A DNA stretch of 42,037 nucleotides from Gnetum montanum. Its lineage: Eukaryota > Streptophyta > Gnetopsida > Gnetales > Gnetaceae. Each line of letters starts with the position of its first letter. Within the stretch, counting starts at the first letter, position 1. The stretch spans positions 37,214-79,250 of the forward strand of contig MNCI01005617.1 of NCBI GenBank assembly GCA_015680685.1. Reading direction: 5' to 3'. Positions 32,515-42,037 of this stretch are shown here, one piece after another. A program made the translations under genes and the position numbers. Under the pieces are notes generated by a model. That model saw nothing but the letters and a program-made list of their open reading frames with translations. It did no database searches and was not told the DNA's origin.

Positions 32515-33135
32515 TGTAGCACCTAAAAATTTTGGTGCTAGAGATTCAAGAAATTTTCGTGTAGAGAAATTTTAACATTGGATGTATTTCATTATAGGTA
32601 CCTTTTGGAAAATTTGGTTGCACCTAGAACACATTCATGCAACATATGAGAAAATTTAGCTAATTTTTTCTCTTCATATGTTATCCTCACATGCTACTTG
32701 GCGTGTGAGATTGGAATGCCCAACGTATGGAATTAAAGCAAAAATCTTATACACTATCTTTGTAGGCTATTTAGTGTACCTAACTACAATGCTTAGTTTA
32801 TGAGGCTAAAATATCAAATTTTGTAGCTTTTAAAGCACTTTAAACCTCAACAAGATATCATACATGGATTTTTCATATTCCACAGTTTGGGAAATAAGTC
32901 ATTTATATCTTGTGAGCATTTTTTAGCCTCCACAAGCTAGATTGTATGAGGTATATAACATATGAACTACACATCTTATATTTTACATTAAAAACTACCT
33001 TAAATTCCAGTAATACAAGGCCATAACATAATACTTTTGGAAAAATTAAGGTAATTACATATACCTTTATTTTTCCACCAAATCACAAAGAATTTTGCTA
33101 TGGATTGTAACATGAATTTTCTTTGGGGTGTTTCA
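32515..33135 (-). repeat. 3' LTR of the old Tat element
   Basis: Starts TGTAGCACC and ends GTGTTTCA. It is followed on the right by TTGTCCCCTCTTTGTTGATG, which is the PPT region of the complete element with few changes. 621 bp. The left end forms a hairpin (TAGCACC... GGTGCTA), as in the other LTRs here. Its relative is at 3057-3604. Confidence 0.7.
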
Positions 33136-34250
33136 TTGTCCCCTCTTTGTTGATGTTTTGATGACTTACATGAGAGACATAACAAAGAACACAAAACACT
33201 ACTATAGTTTCACCACCAAAACTTCATAATTATTCATGATCCTGTAGTTGTCAAACCATGCTTGGAATGGCTTATAATTGTGAGATAAGGTTCTCATGAA
33301 ATGTTATGATTTTGAAAGGATATAAAAGTTATATTAGTTATTAGGGAATGGTAACATGGGTTAATAAATAATTCCATATGCTAACATGATGGTCACAACA
33401 TGGTAGTGACATGCTTGCTGATTGAAGTGATTCATGCATTGTGATTAGACTATTTATTACTTGATAATGTGTTAGAGGAACTAGCACTCCACTTCTAGGC
33501 TTCTTTGGTCACTAGGCTCTTCCATTTATTTTTTTAGAGGTTGCTAATTTATATTTAGTGTTCATTGACCTCTTGGTGTTCTTTCAGAATTTTCTTTCCC
33601 CTCATTTGTTTTTGAGAAGTGAAACCTTCATTGGGTTTTATTTCTGACACCAAACTCAATTATGTTAAAGGAGATGTCATGTGACAAAAATTCATGAATT
33701 TCAAATGTATATCTTCACTATTATTAGGGTAAGTAAGCCTATAATTGGACTATGGGATTATGGCTTATGAGGGATAATGAGAGTGATGTGAGGTAAGCAC
33801 TCTTGCCATAGCCAAATAAGAAAACAAAATATCACATGTTGAGGTGACATGGTAACTAATTGTTGTAATGTGTTGTATCATTGTAATGACTTTAGGCTTC
33901 ATCCTACAAGAAAAAATATAAGGGAACATGAAAATAAGAAAAATAATACATGTTATTACAAGAGATTACCTAAGGCCACATGAGAATACAAGCCACCATA
34001 GGTTACAATCAATATAACATTAGAAATTTAAACTTTTCTCACAAATTTTACAAAGTATGCAATAATTATATTATGTAAAAAGGAGAAAGATCAATAGGTT
34101 ATAGAGGCTTGCTTGTTATAGGCTACAAAGACTATTTATTTTCATCATTGATTCATACCTACAAACAAAGATGAACCAGGGCTATGGGAAAACAAGTTAG
34201 CATTAGACATAATAAAGTTTGAGATAATAATGGTTAACTAGATTATCTAA
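33136..34250 (-). other. Decayed 3' tail of the old Tat element
   Basis: Between the PPT-like start (33136-33155) and the integrase C-terminus. No tandem array or gene can be read. Equivalent in position to 10618-12135 of the complete element. Confidence 0.5.
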
Positions 34251-35631
34251 TCCATTCCCATCCATGTTTGATAGTATGAATGCCCCATTATCATAAGTTT
34301 TGGTATCCAAGAAATGTCCCTCCCAATTAGTCGAGAACTTATTTACATCACCAAAAATGGTCTTTAGGAAAAGGTCTCCTTCCTTGACATTTATTTTATT
34401 TAGATCATGATGTTGTTGTTGTTTCTACCTCTCTTGATATTGTTCAATGTGAGCAAGCATATGTATTTGTTTCTCTTTCATTGAATCAAGGTCATTGGTA
34501 TGCAACTCCTTATTTTGATCATCATTGATGAAGTTAGATAGAGATACCCTTAGTGATGGAACCTATTGTTCAAGAGGAAAAATAGATTTATATCCATAAA
34601 CAAGGCTATATGGGGTGGCACCAATAATAGTTTTAAAGGTTGTTCTATAGGTATAAAGGGCATGCACTAGTTGTTCATGCCTCTTAAGTTTGCTATTATC
34701 TAGCATCCTTTTAAGCAGGTTTATGATGGCCTTGTTGCATGCTTCTACTTGTCCATTCACTCAAGGATAATATGGTAATGAAAAGGAATTCTTGATGCTT
34801 AATTGTTGACAAAATGCTTGTGTTTATTTACTACTCAACTATTGTCCATTATCAATGACTATAGTTAGGAATATGCCAAAGGAGGATACTATGTTGTCTA
34901 ATATGAATTTACAGACCTTTTAAGATATTATTTTCTTAGAGAAATAGCTTCAACCCACTTTGTAAAATATTTAGTTGTGGTGATGTTGAAGGTATTTCCT
35001 ACAAAATAATTAGGAATTATAGGTCCAATAATGTTAATTTCTCATCATTGAAGTGCCTAGATTATCTAAGTATCATGTAACTCAATCAGTGGCACATGTA
35101 TTAAGTTACCATGTCTTTGATAGTTTTCACATGTTTTAACCTTATACAGGTAATCATGTTCCATGTAGAGTTAGTACTATCCTAATTGTCTAATTTTTGT
35201 AGCCATGGCACTTTTCCCTATATGCCCTCCACATATGTCTTTGTGAACTTGCTCAAAGATTGTGCAAGATTTGATTTTACGTAAGCACACCTACAATATG
35301 CCATTATAAAATTTTTAACATAATGTGTTATTAGCTATGATAACATATTATTTTGATCTTTTACATAAAAAATCCTCTTGAGAAGCAGTTAGGTTCTATG
35401 GAACGTCACTAGACATTAGGTAAAACTTGATATCTTCATATCATTCCTTTTGAGGAACATTGTTAATAGTGCCTATAGAGATGCCTTCAGTATTTTTGTG
35501 TGAATGGATAAAGCACAATTATCCATCATGAAAGGTAACTTGATAAACTCATATGGCATCACAATTAGGGATAAGGTTGCAATTGCATCAACTATGTTAT
35601 TCTTCATTTAGGGTATATGTTAAATGCTAAC
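34250..35631 (-). pseudogene. pol: Integrase and RNase H/integrase linker relic of the old Tat element
   Basis: The clearest block is 34760-34563: NGQVEACNKAIINLLKRMLD, YTYRTTFKTIIGATPYSLVY, equal to the catalytic-glutamate end of the integrase core. The integrase C-terminus matches 12180-12500 of the complete element at nucleotide level (34260-34560). The core and the zinc-finger region (about 34850-35330) can be followed only as scattered similarity. The relic is interrupted at 35631/38008 by the solo LTR. No functional frame remains. Confidence 0.8.
35627..35631. repeat. Target-site duplication CTAAC (left copy)
   Basis: CTAAC precedes TGTTGGCG, and the same five bases follow GCCAACA at 38008-38012. 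Removing the insert and one copy restores a continuous alignment to 13530-13590 of the complete element. Confidence 0.9.
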
Positions 35632-36830
35632 TGTTGGCGACCGTTTGGGACGCGACCGCCAACGAGTGTCCTCGAACAGGATTTAGGTGCCTGCTGGTCT
35701 CTGGCAACACCAAGGCCCAGATACCTCCAAATAACTCAGTAGTTAATGTGAGTATGTGTGTGTGCTGTTGCGGCGTGCGGTTGTGTGCAATGTAACGATT
35801 GCGTGTGTGTGAAATACAAATGACTTACTTTAAGAGATTCAGCCAACTTTATCAAGTACTGTGAGTTATTGAGAGTTTCCTATTTTGTTCAAACTACCTA
35901 GTCTATGCGGTCCCTATAATACCTGCTTGTAACAAGTAAAATTTTGCATAAACATTTGAGCACAACTCCGCAAATCTACTCCTAATTTTCCCCAGAGAGA
36001 GATATATAGTTCCACAAGAAAACTAGAAATAGAGCAAGATTCAAAGGAAATAGACAGAAAGAAAAGAAAGCAGATTTGTGTGGACCTCAAATATTTAAAC
36101 AAGGTAAAATGACACGAGTAAACACTTCGCAATAAAGCTATTCCAAATTCAATATCTATGAATTGTTCAAACTTCCAAGACTCAAACAAGCAATATCTTC
36201 AAGACAATCCTACTGTACTACCAAAAATTGCTGCGTAAACTACCATGTACGAGACTCCATTTTGGCTAGACAGTAGATGTCAACGATTGCATTTAAACAG
36301 AACCTTTAAAAGACTTGACAATTTCTGATTGAAATAACACGGAAAATCACTCTAAAGATAAAAAGAAGCTATTCTGGTCCCATCAAAATACCAAAGATTT
36401 TCTGAACCCTCTCGACTACCAAATTGTTCCACGGCGTGACTACAAACAGAGGCTCTCTTCCAACAATCCAATAGCAGTTCCCAAACGTTGCACAATAACG
36501 AAATTTACTACTAAAATGCTCTCAAGGCTTTTTGAACACAAGCGCTTCTATGGCAAAATTTTAACAGAAATTCCTATTGGGCAACAAGAACAATAAGAGC
36601 AATCTAAAAATCCCAAAATTACTTGCCAAGAATGATACTACCTAAACCACTAGCTAAGCAATTAAAACAAAACAAAAATGAAATGCATAACTCACAGGAC
36701 CATGACAAAGAGGCTGAAATCTTTATTCTAGCAAGCCATCTTGCAAACAATCTTCTTTACAAATCTTCCAAGTGTGATGATGATGCTCCTTCTTGATGTG
36801 TGATGATCTTTCCTCCTTGACCCTTGAAGC

Positions 36831-36840
36831 CTATTTATAG
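36831..36840 (-). promoter_or_regulatory. TATA box of the solo LTR
   Basis: CTATAAATAG on the - strand followed by GCTTCAAGGG. The older copy has CTATAAAAAGGCTTC at the matching place, so the motif is partly kept. Confidence 0.65.
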
Positions 36841-37053
36841 GATTCCAAGGTAGGTAGGGAAGTTACATTTTCAAAAATATCTTAAAAATATCTCACCTAA
36901 CTTCTCTCCCAAGTAACTTGGCCAACCAATTAGGAGATTACTTGGCCAACAAGTTAGGAGGTTACTTGCCCAACAAGTTAGGTAAGTTACAACAACTTTG
37001 GGTGGTTTCAACCACAAAAGAGATAAAAATGCTGCATCTGACACGTGTCCCAT

Positions 37054-37300
37054 GTAGTTGCCAAGTGTCTTCATGCAGTTGCCAAGTGTCTTCATGTAGT
37101 TGCCAAGTGTCTTCATGCAGTTGCCAAGTGTCTTCATGTAGTTGCCAAGTGTCTTCATGCAGTTGCCAAGTGTCTTCATGTAGTTGCCAAGTGTCTTCAT
37201 GCAGTTGCCAAGTGTCTTCATGTAGTTGCCAAGTGTCTTCATGCAGTTGCCAAGTGTCTTCATTCATTTGCCAAGTGTCTTCATTTAGTTGCCAAGTGTT
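37054..37300 (-). repeat. 21-bp minisatellite with a 42-bp dimer pattern in U3
   Basis: About twelve copies of a unit such as GCAGTTGCCAAGTGTCTTCA plus T. Alternate units have C and T at the second base, so the repeat is a 42-bp higher-order dimer. It lies about 210-470 bases upstream of the TATA box. Open frames in all six phases through it are by-products of a 21-base period. The older copy has only single, scattered TTGCCAAGTG-like words. Confidence 0.92.
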
Positions 37301-38007
37301 CACCATGGAGAGAAACAAGTTGCAGTTGACACGTGTCCCATTTAGTTGACAAGTGGCCATTGTGGAGATAAAGAGGTTGTAGTTGACAAGTGGCCTTTGT
37401 GGTGGTTATAACCACCATTTCAATTGACAAGTGTTCAATTCTCATAGGACTTTGAACAATTGTTGCATAAATTCCCTTTTTAAATCAATATTATATTTTA
37501 TTGTTATTTATATCATAGTAGTAAAGATAATAACCATGGATTTGATGCATGGGTTGATATATAAATATATGTATGCGTATACAACCGAATGCATAAGTGG
37601 AGTTGTACTCTCACATTTTAATTTGTGGCACCTCGAATGTAATCCCAGTTATATCAAGGCCGATTCCATATTCATCTTCTCTGCACTTTATTACAGAAAA
37701 AGTAACTAGAGCTACTCTATCATAAGCTAGAGAGATATCTACAATTGATACACCATTTTCTTTTGACTCTAGATAAACCCTCATGCCAACATTCCCAATT
37801 GCAATGTCATTATCCTTTGATTTTCAAAACATTCAATTCAGCAACATTTTCATTTCTATTCCAACTTCATGGTTAATTAACTGTTGCAGAATTCTTTACA
37901 AGAAAAAACATAATCCTCCTTGAACAATTTCAGTTCATTAGGATTCTGTACCTCACCATTTGCAAATAAGTCCACCTGTTCCATGAAATGGTAAAAATGT
38001 GCCAACA

Positions 38008-40030
38008 CTAACATATATAAATTGCTGCATGAGTTTCCTTGCTAGGTTATAGTAAGGTCATAAATGGTTGGCTTTACATGTGTAAACCTCAATAATTTGA
38101 TTAACCATAAGTTTCAAATCACCTTTTGTCACCAAAAATTAGTTCCTTGATTATGTGCTACTATCATCCCTTTGATTAATCCCTCATATTCTATGACATT
38201 GTTGCAACATGAAAATTGAAATCGATGGAAAAAAGGTTGATTTATTTTAGTGGATGATATTATTATTGCAATAGCATTGGGCCCATGGACCACAGAAGTT
38301 CTATCAGAGTTCATTATGGCCTCATAACCTATGAGTACTTTGTTAATAATGTTAGCATGCTTGTCAGTGAACTTAGAATCAATAGCTATAGTATCCTTAA
38401 CCAGGGAGGTCATGAGTTATGAGACTATGGCTTAACCTTTCATTAAGGCTTGACAGATGTATTTTAGGTCAAACTCCGCTAATATGGCCTTCCAATAGTC
38501 TATGTAGTTACTCTCATATATATTGGTAGTTATGGCTCTTAGTATGTTATCCTTTCATATGATGTTGACTTGACATCTAAAGACATAGTGTCTCGACTTC
38601 TTTAAGGAGAAGAGTAGGGCTAAGTAGTACTTTTCAACCTCTATGTATTTAGTCTCATAAGTTATTAATGCATGGCTCAAATAGTATATTGATAGCTCTA
38701 GTCCATTGTGTCATTTTTGATAGATTAGAGAGGCTATGAACATGTTAGAGATGACAAGTTAGATATAAAACAATTTATCCTTTTGAGGTGGATACATCAT
38801 GGGTAATTGGTCCAACCTTTCTTAATGTTTTCAAAGACTTCTTGGCATTGGTTACTCCACTCATAGTAAACTCCATGCTCTAGCAAGTGTTGCATGGGTT
38901 TTAGCTTACCTGTATGCCTCAATATGAATCTATGAATAAATTACAATCTACATTATAATTCCTCTAACTCCTTAAGGTTAGTAGGTGCTAGCAAGTTGGT
39001 TATGGATTTAACCTTATCAATATCAACATGTATCCTAGCTTTAGATACTACAAAATCAATAATGTTACCTATATTGACACGAAAGACATACTTCTTAGGA
39101 TTAAGTCCAAGTTTGTACTACAGGCATTATTGGAGTACCAAGTTGAGGTCATATGCATGATCATTGGATATTTTGGACTTGACTACTATGTCATCAACAT
39201 AATCATTAAACAACCTTAGCATGTAGTCATTAAATATGTAAGTCATAACTTTTTAATAGGTTACACCTACATTCTTTAGACTAAATGACATCAAGGTATA
39301 ACAAAAAGTACCCCATGAAGGTCATGTAGAGTTAATGTTCTAGGTTGATTATAACTTGGTTGTATGCTAAGAACCTATTCATGAAGGATAACAAGGCATA
39401 TCCAACCATGGTATTGATAAGTTAATTGATGATAGGAAATGGGAAATTTTCTATAATGGTTCTCTTATTAATGTCCCAAAAATTGATATACATTTGAATG
39501 ATTCAATTTTTCTTTGAAACTACCACTATGTTAGATACCCAATCAAAATAATCAAAAGCTTGGATAAAACCAACTTGATAAAATTTCATGATCTCATAAC
39601 ATAATGCCAAGGGTAGATTTTGGCCTAATTATATGCACTTTTTGCTTAACTAGTTTCCTTAATTATGGGTCAAGTCCTAGCATATCCTTGTATGATCATG
39701 CAAATTATTTAATATTACCTTCAAGGACCTTGGTGATATCTTGAGCTAAGCATGGTTCAAGTGAGCAACTTAGTTTTAGCATTTTCTCATCACCGTTGTG
39801 GTTTGTAATGAGAACTTCAGCAAAAGATTTCTCAATAATGTTACTAGCCTTAAGGTTAAGGGTTTTGACTTTGTGTGGAATTCACTCAAGGAATTTTTCT
39901 ATAGAGGCCACATAGTTGAGAAAAATCCCAAGCTCAAGATCTAGGTAATCAAAATTAATGGAGCACTCAACATCACCATAGGGTCCATGTATGTTTATAG
40001 GTAAGCTAAATTGCACCCATGTGTCCATAG
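38008..40030 (-). pseudogene. pol: RT and dual RNase H relic of the old Tat element
   Basis: Follows 13560-15540 of the complete element at nucleotide level. The readable block 38413-38129 ends with NNVIEYEGLIKGM, the second RNase H signature of Tat elements. Around 39180-39215 the region of the RT active site is still recognisable (TATGTCATCAACATAATCATT, read on the - strand as NDYVDDI with changes). Many stops and frame shifts; no functional frame. Confidence 0.8.
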
Positions 40031-40059
40031 TTTAGTCCTACACATCAACAAAAAGAACA

Positions 40060-40560
40060 TTAATTAGCATCTACAAGACATGATTTGCTAAACAATGCTA
40101 AAGAGATGCAAGATGACATAGTAATAGATCATCATGGGGCATACTAATGTTAAACCAAAATAATATAAGGTATAACAAAGTAGAGCAATTCCATGAAAGA
40201 TAGGAAATGACTCCAAATGATGTTTAGTTATGCCAAATAAAGATAGTCAAAATATATCAAGAATAAGGTAAAATTGTATCAAAATATTGAAAGATGAAAT
40301 CAAATGGGGTCAAAGTGAGGCAAAATAATAAAATTGTAAAAAAGAATATCAAATGAAGATTTAATGATGAAAAATGATGACCAATGATGTCAAATGATTT
40401 GCAACATGGCCAAATGAAGTCAAAACTTTGAGAAATGACACCAAATGATATCAAATTATCCTAAAATGAGGTTAAACAACATCAAGGGAGGGAATAAAAG
40501 GTCAGATTTTGTCAAAAATAGTACAAAACATTATCAAATGACACCAAATTGAGAATAAAT
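40060..40560. repeat. Low-complexity AAATGATGTCAAATG-type sequence
   Basis: Short words such as CAAATGA, AAATGATG and ATCAAATGA recur every 10-25 bases with no fixed period. Corresponds in position to the region upstream of RT in the old Tat element, but no antisense gene is recognisable here. Confidence 0.6.
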
Positions 40561-40564
40561 AACT

Positions 40565-42037
40565 TATAAAGGGGATTGAATAAGTTTTCGAACTTGAAAT
40601 CAAACCTTTAACACAAAACACACCAAAATTTATGTAGTTCCCTAACCTAGGTAGTCCACACTAAAAAGGTAGATTCCTTACACACCTTTGGACATTGTTC
40701 CTTTCAAAATGTGGTGTAGAGGACACAAAAACCTTTACAAGATTTTACCTCCTCTATGGAAATTTTCATCATTGCAAAATATCTGAACCTTTCATGGTGT
40801 GAACAAGCTTAAGATGTGGTTTAGAGGATTCCACAATCTTTACAAAATTTTTCTCTACTAAAAAGTGTTTTGGCACTACAAAACCACTCAATCCTATAGG
40901 ATCATGACAAGGTCAATATGGATACCTTATTATGAGAAGCACATCAACCCTATAGGGAAACAATAAAAAGATAGGATACAAGAAGAGAATATAACTACAA
41001 TTACAAGTCCTTGTCATTGAAACTCAACTTAATATACAATTAAAATACAACTAAGAAAATGATGTGATAATGAAGGACAAGATTAAAAGAGCATAAATAT
41101 GAAAATTATAAATTTGATGTAAAAATTTCTTGCTAAATTTCCAAGAATTTGATCTCTTCTTATAGCTTTGAAGTTTACGACAATTTCTTTAAATTTGAGC
41201 AATGGCTACCCAACCACTAGCATAGACATCTCCTTCAAGTTGGGATGTCTACCTAAGATCTACCTCAATTCAAGAGAGACATCTCATTCCAAAGTGAGAC
41301 TTCTCTAGGAAGACATATACTCTATTATGGAGACATCTTCTATTTCTAAGATACATCTTTCTATGATTTCCTAATTTTGGTAGGGATGTCTACTATTTCC
41401 TAGAGACATCTTCTCAACTCTTTCGAGTCTAGTTCCTAAGGCTCTCTCTTATTAATTTTTCTTCTACCTAATCCTTAGAGAATCTTCATTTCATTTTTAG
41501 TTTTTGGTTTCATTCCATGCTCATTCATGTTCTCATGTTGGCTCATAAGAATTTCACTTTATCAGCTCATTTAGACCTCATTTTCCTTGATTTTGTAGTC
41601 CTTATGTGGAGTTCTTATTCATGTCCTGTAAAAACATCATCCACAATAAACATTCTTTGTTCTAAATTTTTCTTAAGGTTGTAATATACCAAAAGGTCAT
41701 CAATCTCCCCTTTTTGGTGATTTCCAAAACTTAAAAAACTGGATTAGTAGTGAGGATTTTTAAACTTAGAAGGTGGGGGAAGTGAAAAAGTTTCCTGAAT
41801 TAAAATTTAATTAACAAAATCACACACTAAATTTAATGGGGTTCCCAAAATTGGATAGTGCACAGTCAAATGGTAGTTCACTAGCACACATCTATACTTT
41901 GTTGCTACATCATTCTACAGCTTCTATAGCTTTAAGATCTACCACACCTTCTATAGCTTTAAGATCTACTCCAGAGTGATTCAACACCACAAATCTACTT
42001 AACCCCACAAAGTATTGACAAGATGAGTATGTGAATT
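40565..42037. repeat. Copia-like LTR debris with an internal direct repeat
   Basis: About 40570-40700 and 41760-41900 are diverged direct copies (shared order: GAATTAAAATTTAA-type word, AACAAAATCACAC, GTTCCC, GTAGTCCACAC, GGTAGATTCCT). The text CTCCCCTTTTTGGTGAT just before the second copy, and the pattern TTTATGTAGTTCCC... CCTA, recall the LTR regions of plant Copia elements. No gene seen. Assignment is tentative. Confidence 0.4.

Larger units (their letters stand above)
35632..38007 (-). mobile_element. Solo LTR, 2376 bp, inserted in the old Tat element
   Basis: Termini TGTTGGC and GCCAACA are perfect 7-base inverted repeats, flanked by CTAAC on both sides. There is no PBS, PPT or coding region, and a left-facing TATA box lies at 36831-36840. 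This fits a solitary LTR left by recombination, with U3 of about 1.17 kb and R-U5 of about 1.2 kb. It contains a 21-bp minisatellite in U3. An older relative is at 5006-8348. The superfamily cannot be told from an LTR alone. Confidence 0.82.
32515..40050 (-). mobile_element. Very old Tat-clade LTR retrotransposon, 5' part not resolved
   Basis: In transcription order right to left: RT-RNaseH relic 40030-38008, a younger solo LTR insertion 38007-35632, integrase relic 35631-34250, non-coding tail to 33136, PPT and 3' LTR 33135-32515. Alignment with the complete element (15540-12180) is colinear along pol, with most differences C-to-T or G-to-A, and AT content is much higher. The gag region and 5' LTR are not seen and would be at or beyond the right side of the window. 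Confidence 0.82.

Noticed and set aside
37054-37300. Possible CRISPR-like array
   Set aside because: Units are contiguous with no unique spacers, inside a plant LTR; it is a minisatellite.
36871-37360. Long repetitive open frames on both strands (CSCQVSS and MKTLGNC-type peptides)
   Set aside because: They are the 21-bp minisatellite read in several frames; a period divisible by three keeps every frame open.
40060-42037. An antisense gene equivalent to 15981-20123 in the old Tat element
   Set aside because: The corresponding place holds low-complexity sequence and Copia-like debris; no exon of the antisense gene could be recognised.

Overview
This window is a transposon graveyard from a land-plant nuclear genome. 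I see no intact host gene, rRNA, tRNA or CRISPR array. The evidence for a plant is a Tat-clade Ty3/gypsy element with two RNase H domains, GT-AG introns, TATAAATA promoters, and heavy C-to-T/G-to-A decay of the kind caused by cytosine methylation. I cannot name the species. The mix of very AT-rich old sequence and much more GC-rich younger insertions suggests a large, repeat-rich genome.

Layout. 1-2891: 3' end of a Tat-type LTR element on the + strand (tandem-repeat tail, polypurine tract, 1419-bp LTR). 2892-4640: AT-rich, with an old LTR relic at 3057-3604. 4640-5005, 8349-8845 and 26500-27260: one irregular repeat array, now split by two insertions. The first is a decayed LTR-type element at 5006-8348 (TSD AGTAG). 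The second is the centrepiece, a 17.65-kb Tat element on the - strand at 8846-26499 (TSD GTAGG, two 1772-bp LTRs, PBS and PPT present). 27260-32514: AT-rich, holding a badly broken + strand gene whose motifs match the DUF7869 family. 32515 to about 40050: a very old Tat element on the - strand (621-bp 3' LTR and pol relic). A 2376-bp solo LTR with a clean CTAAC duplication (35632-38007) is inserted in its RNase H region. 40060-42037: low-complexity sequence, then Copia-like LTR debris.

The most interesting feature lies inside the 17.65-kb element. The gag-protease and RT-RNaseH-integrase blocks (both - strand) are separated by about 5 kb. That gap holds a complete gene on the opposite (+) strand, with its own TATA box (15799-15806) and eight exons (15981-20123) joined by seven GT-AG introns. 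Every splice phase agrees, giving a conceptual product of 1115 residues. It is broken only by seven in-frame stops, each one C-to-T step from CAG, CAA or CGA. Exons 2-3 resemble an FCP1/NIF-like HAD phosphatase without its catalytic aspartate pairs. Exon 4 resembles plant transposon-associated (PMD / Transposase_32-like) proteins. Exon 7 begins with a coiled coil and exon 8 is an acidic tail. The element therefore appears to have captured and fused host-type domains as an antisense passenger gene. A strong sense-strand splice donor and acceptor flank this gene, so it may sit within an intron of gag-pol.
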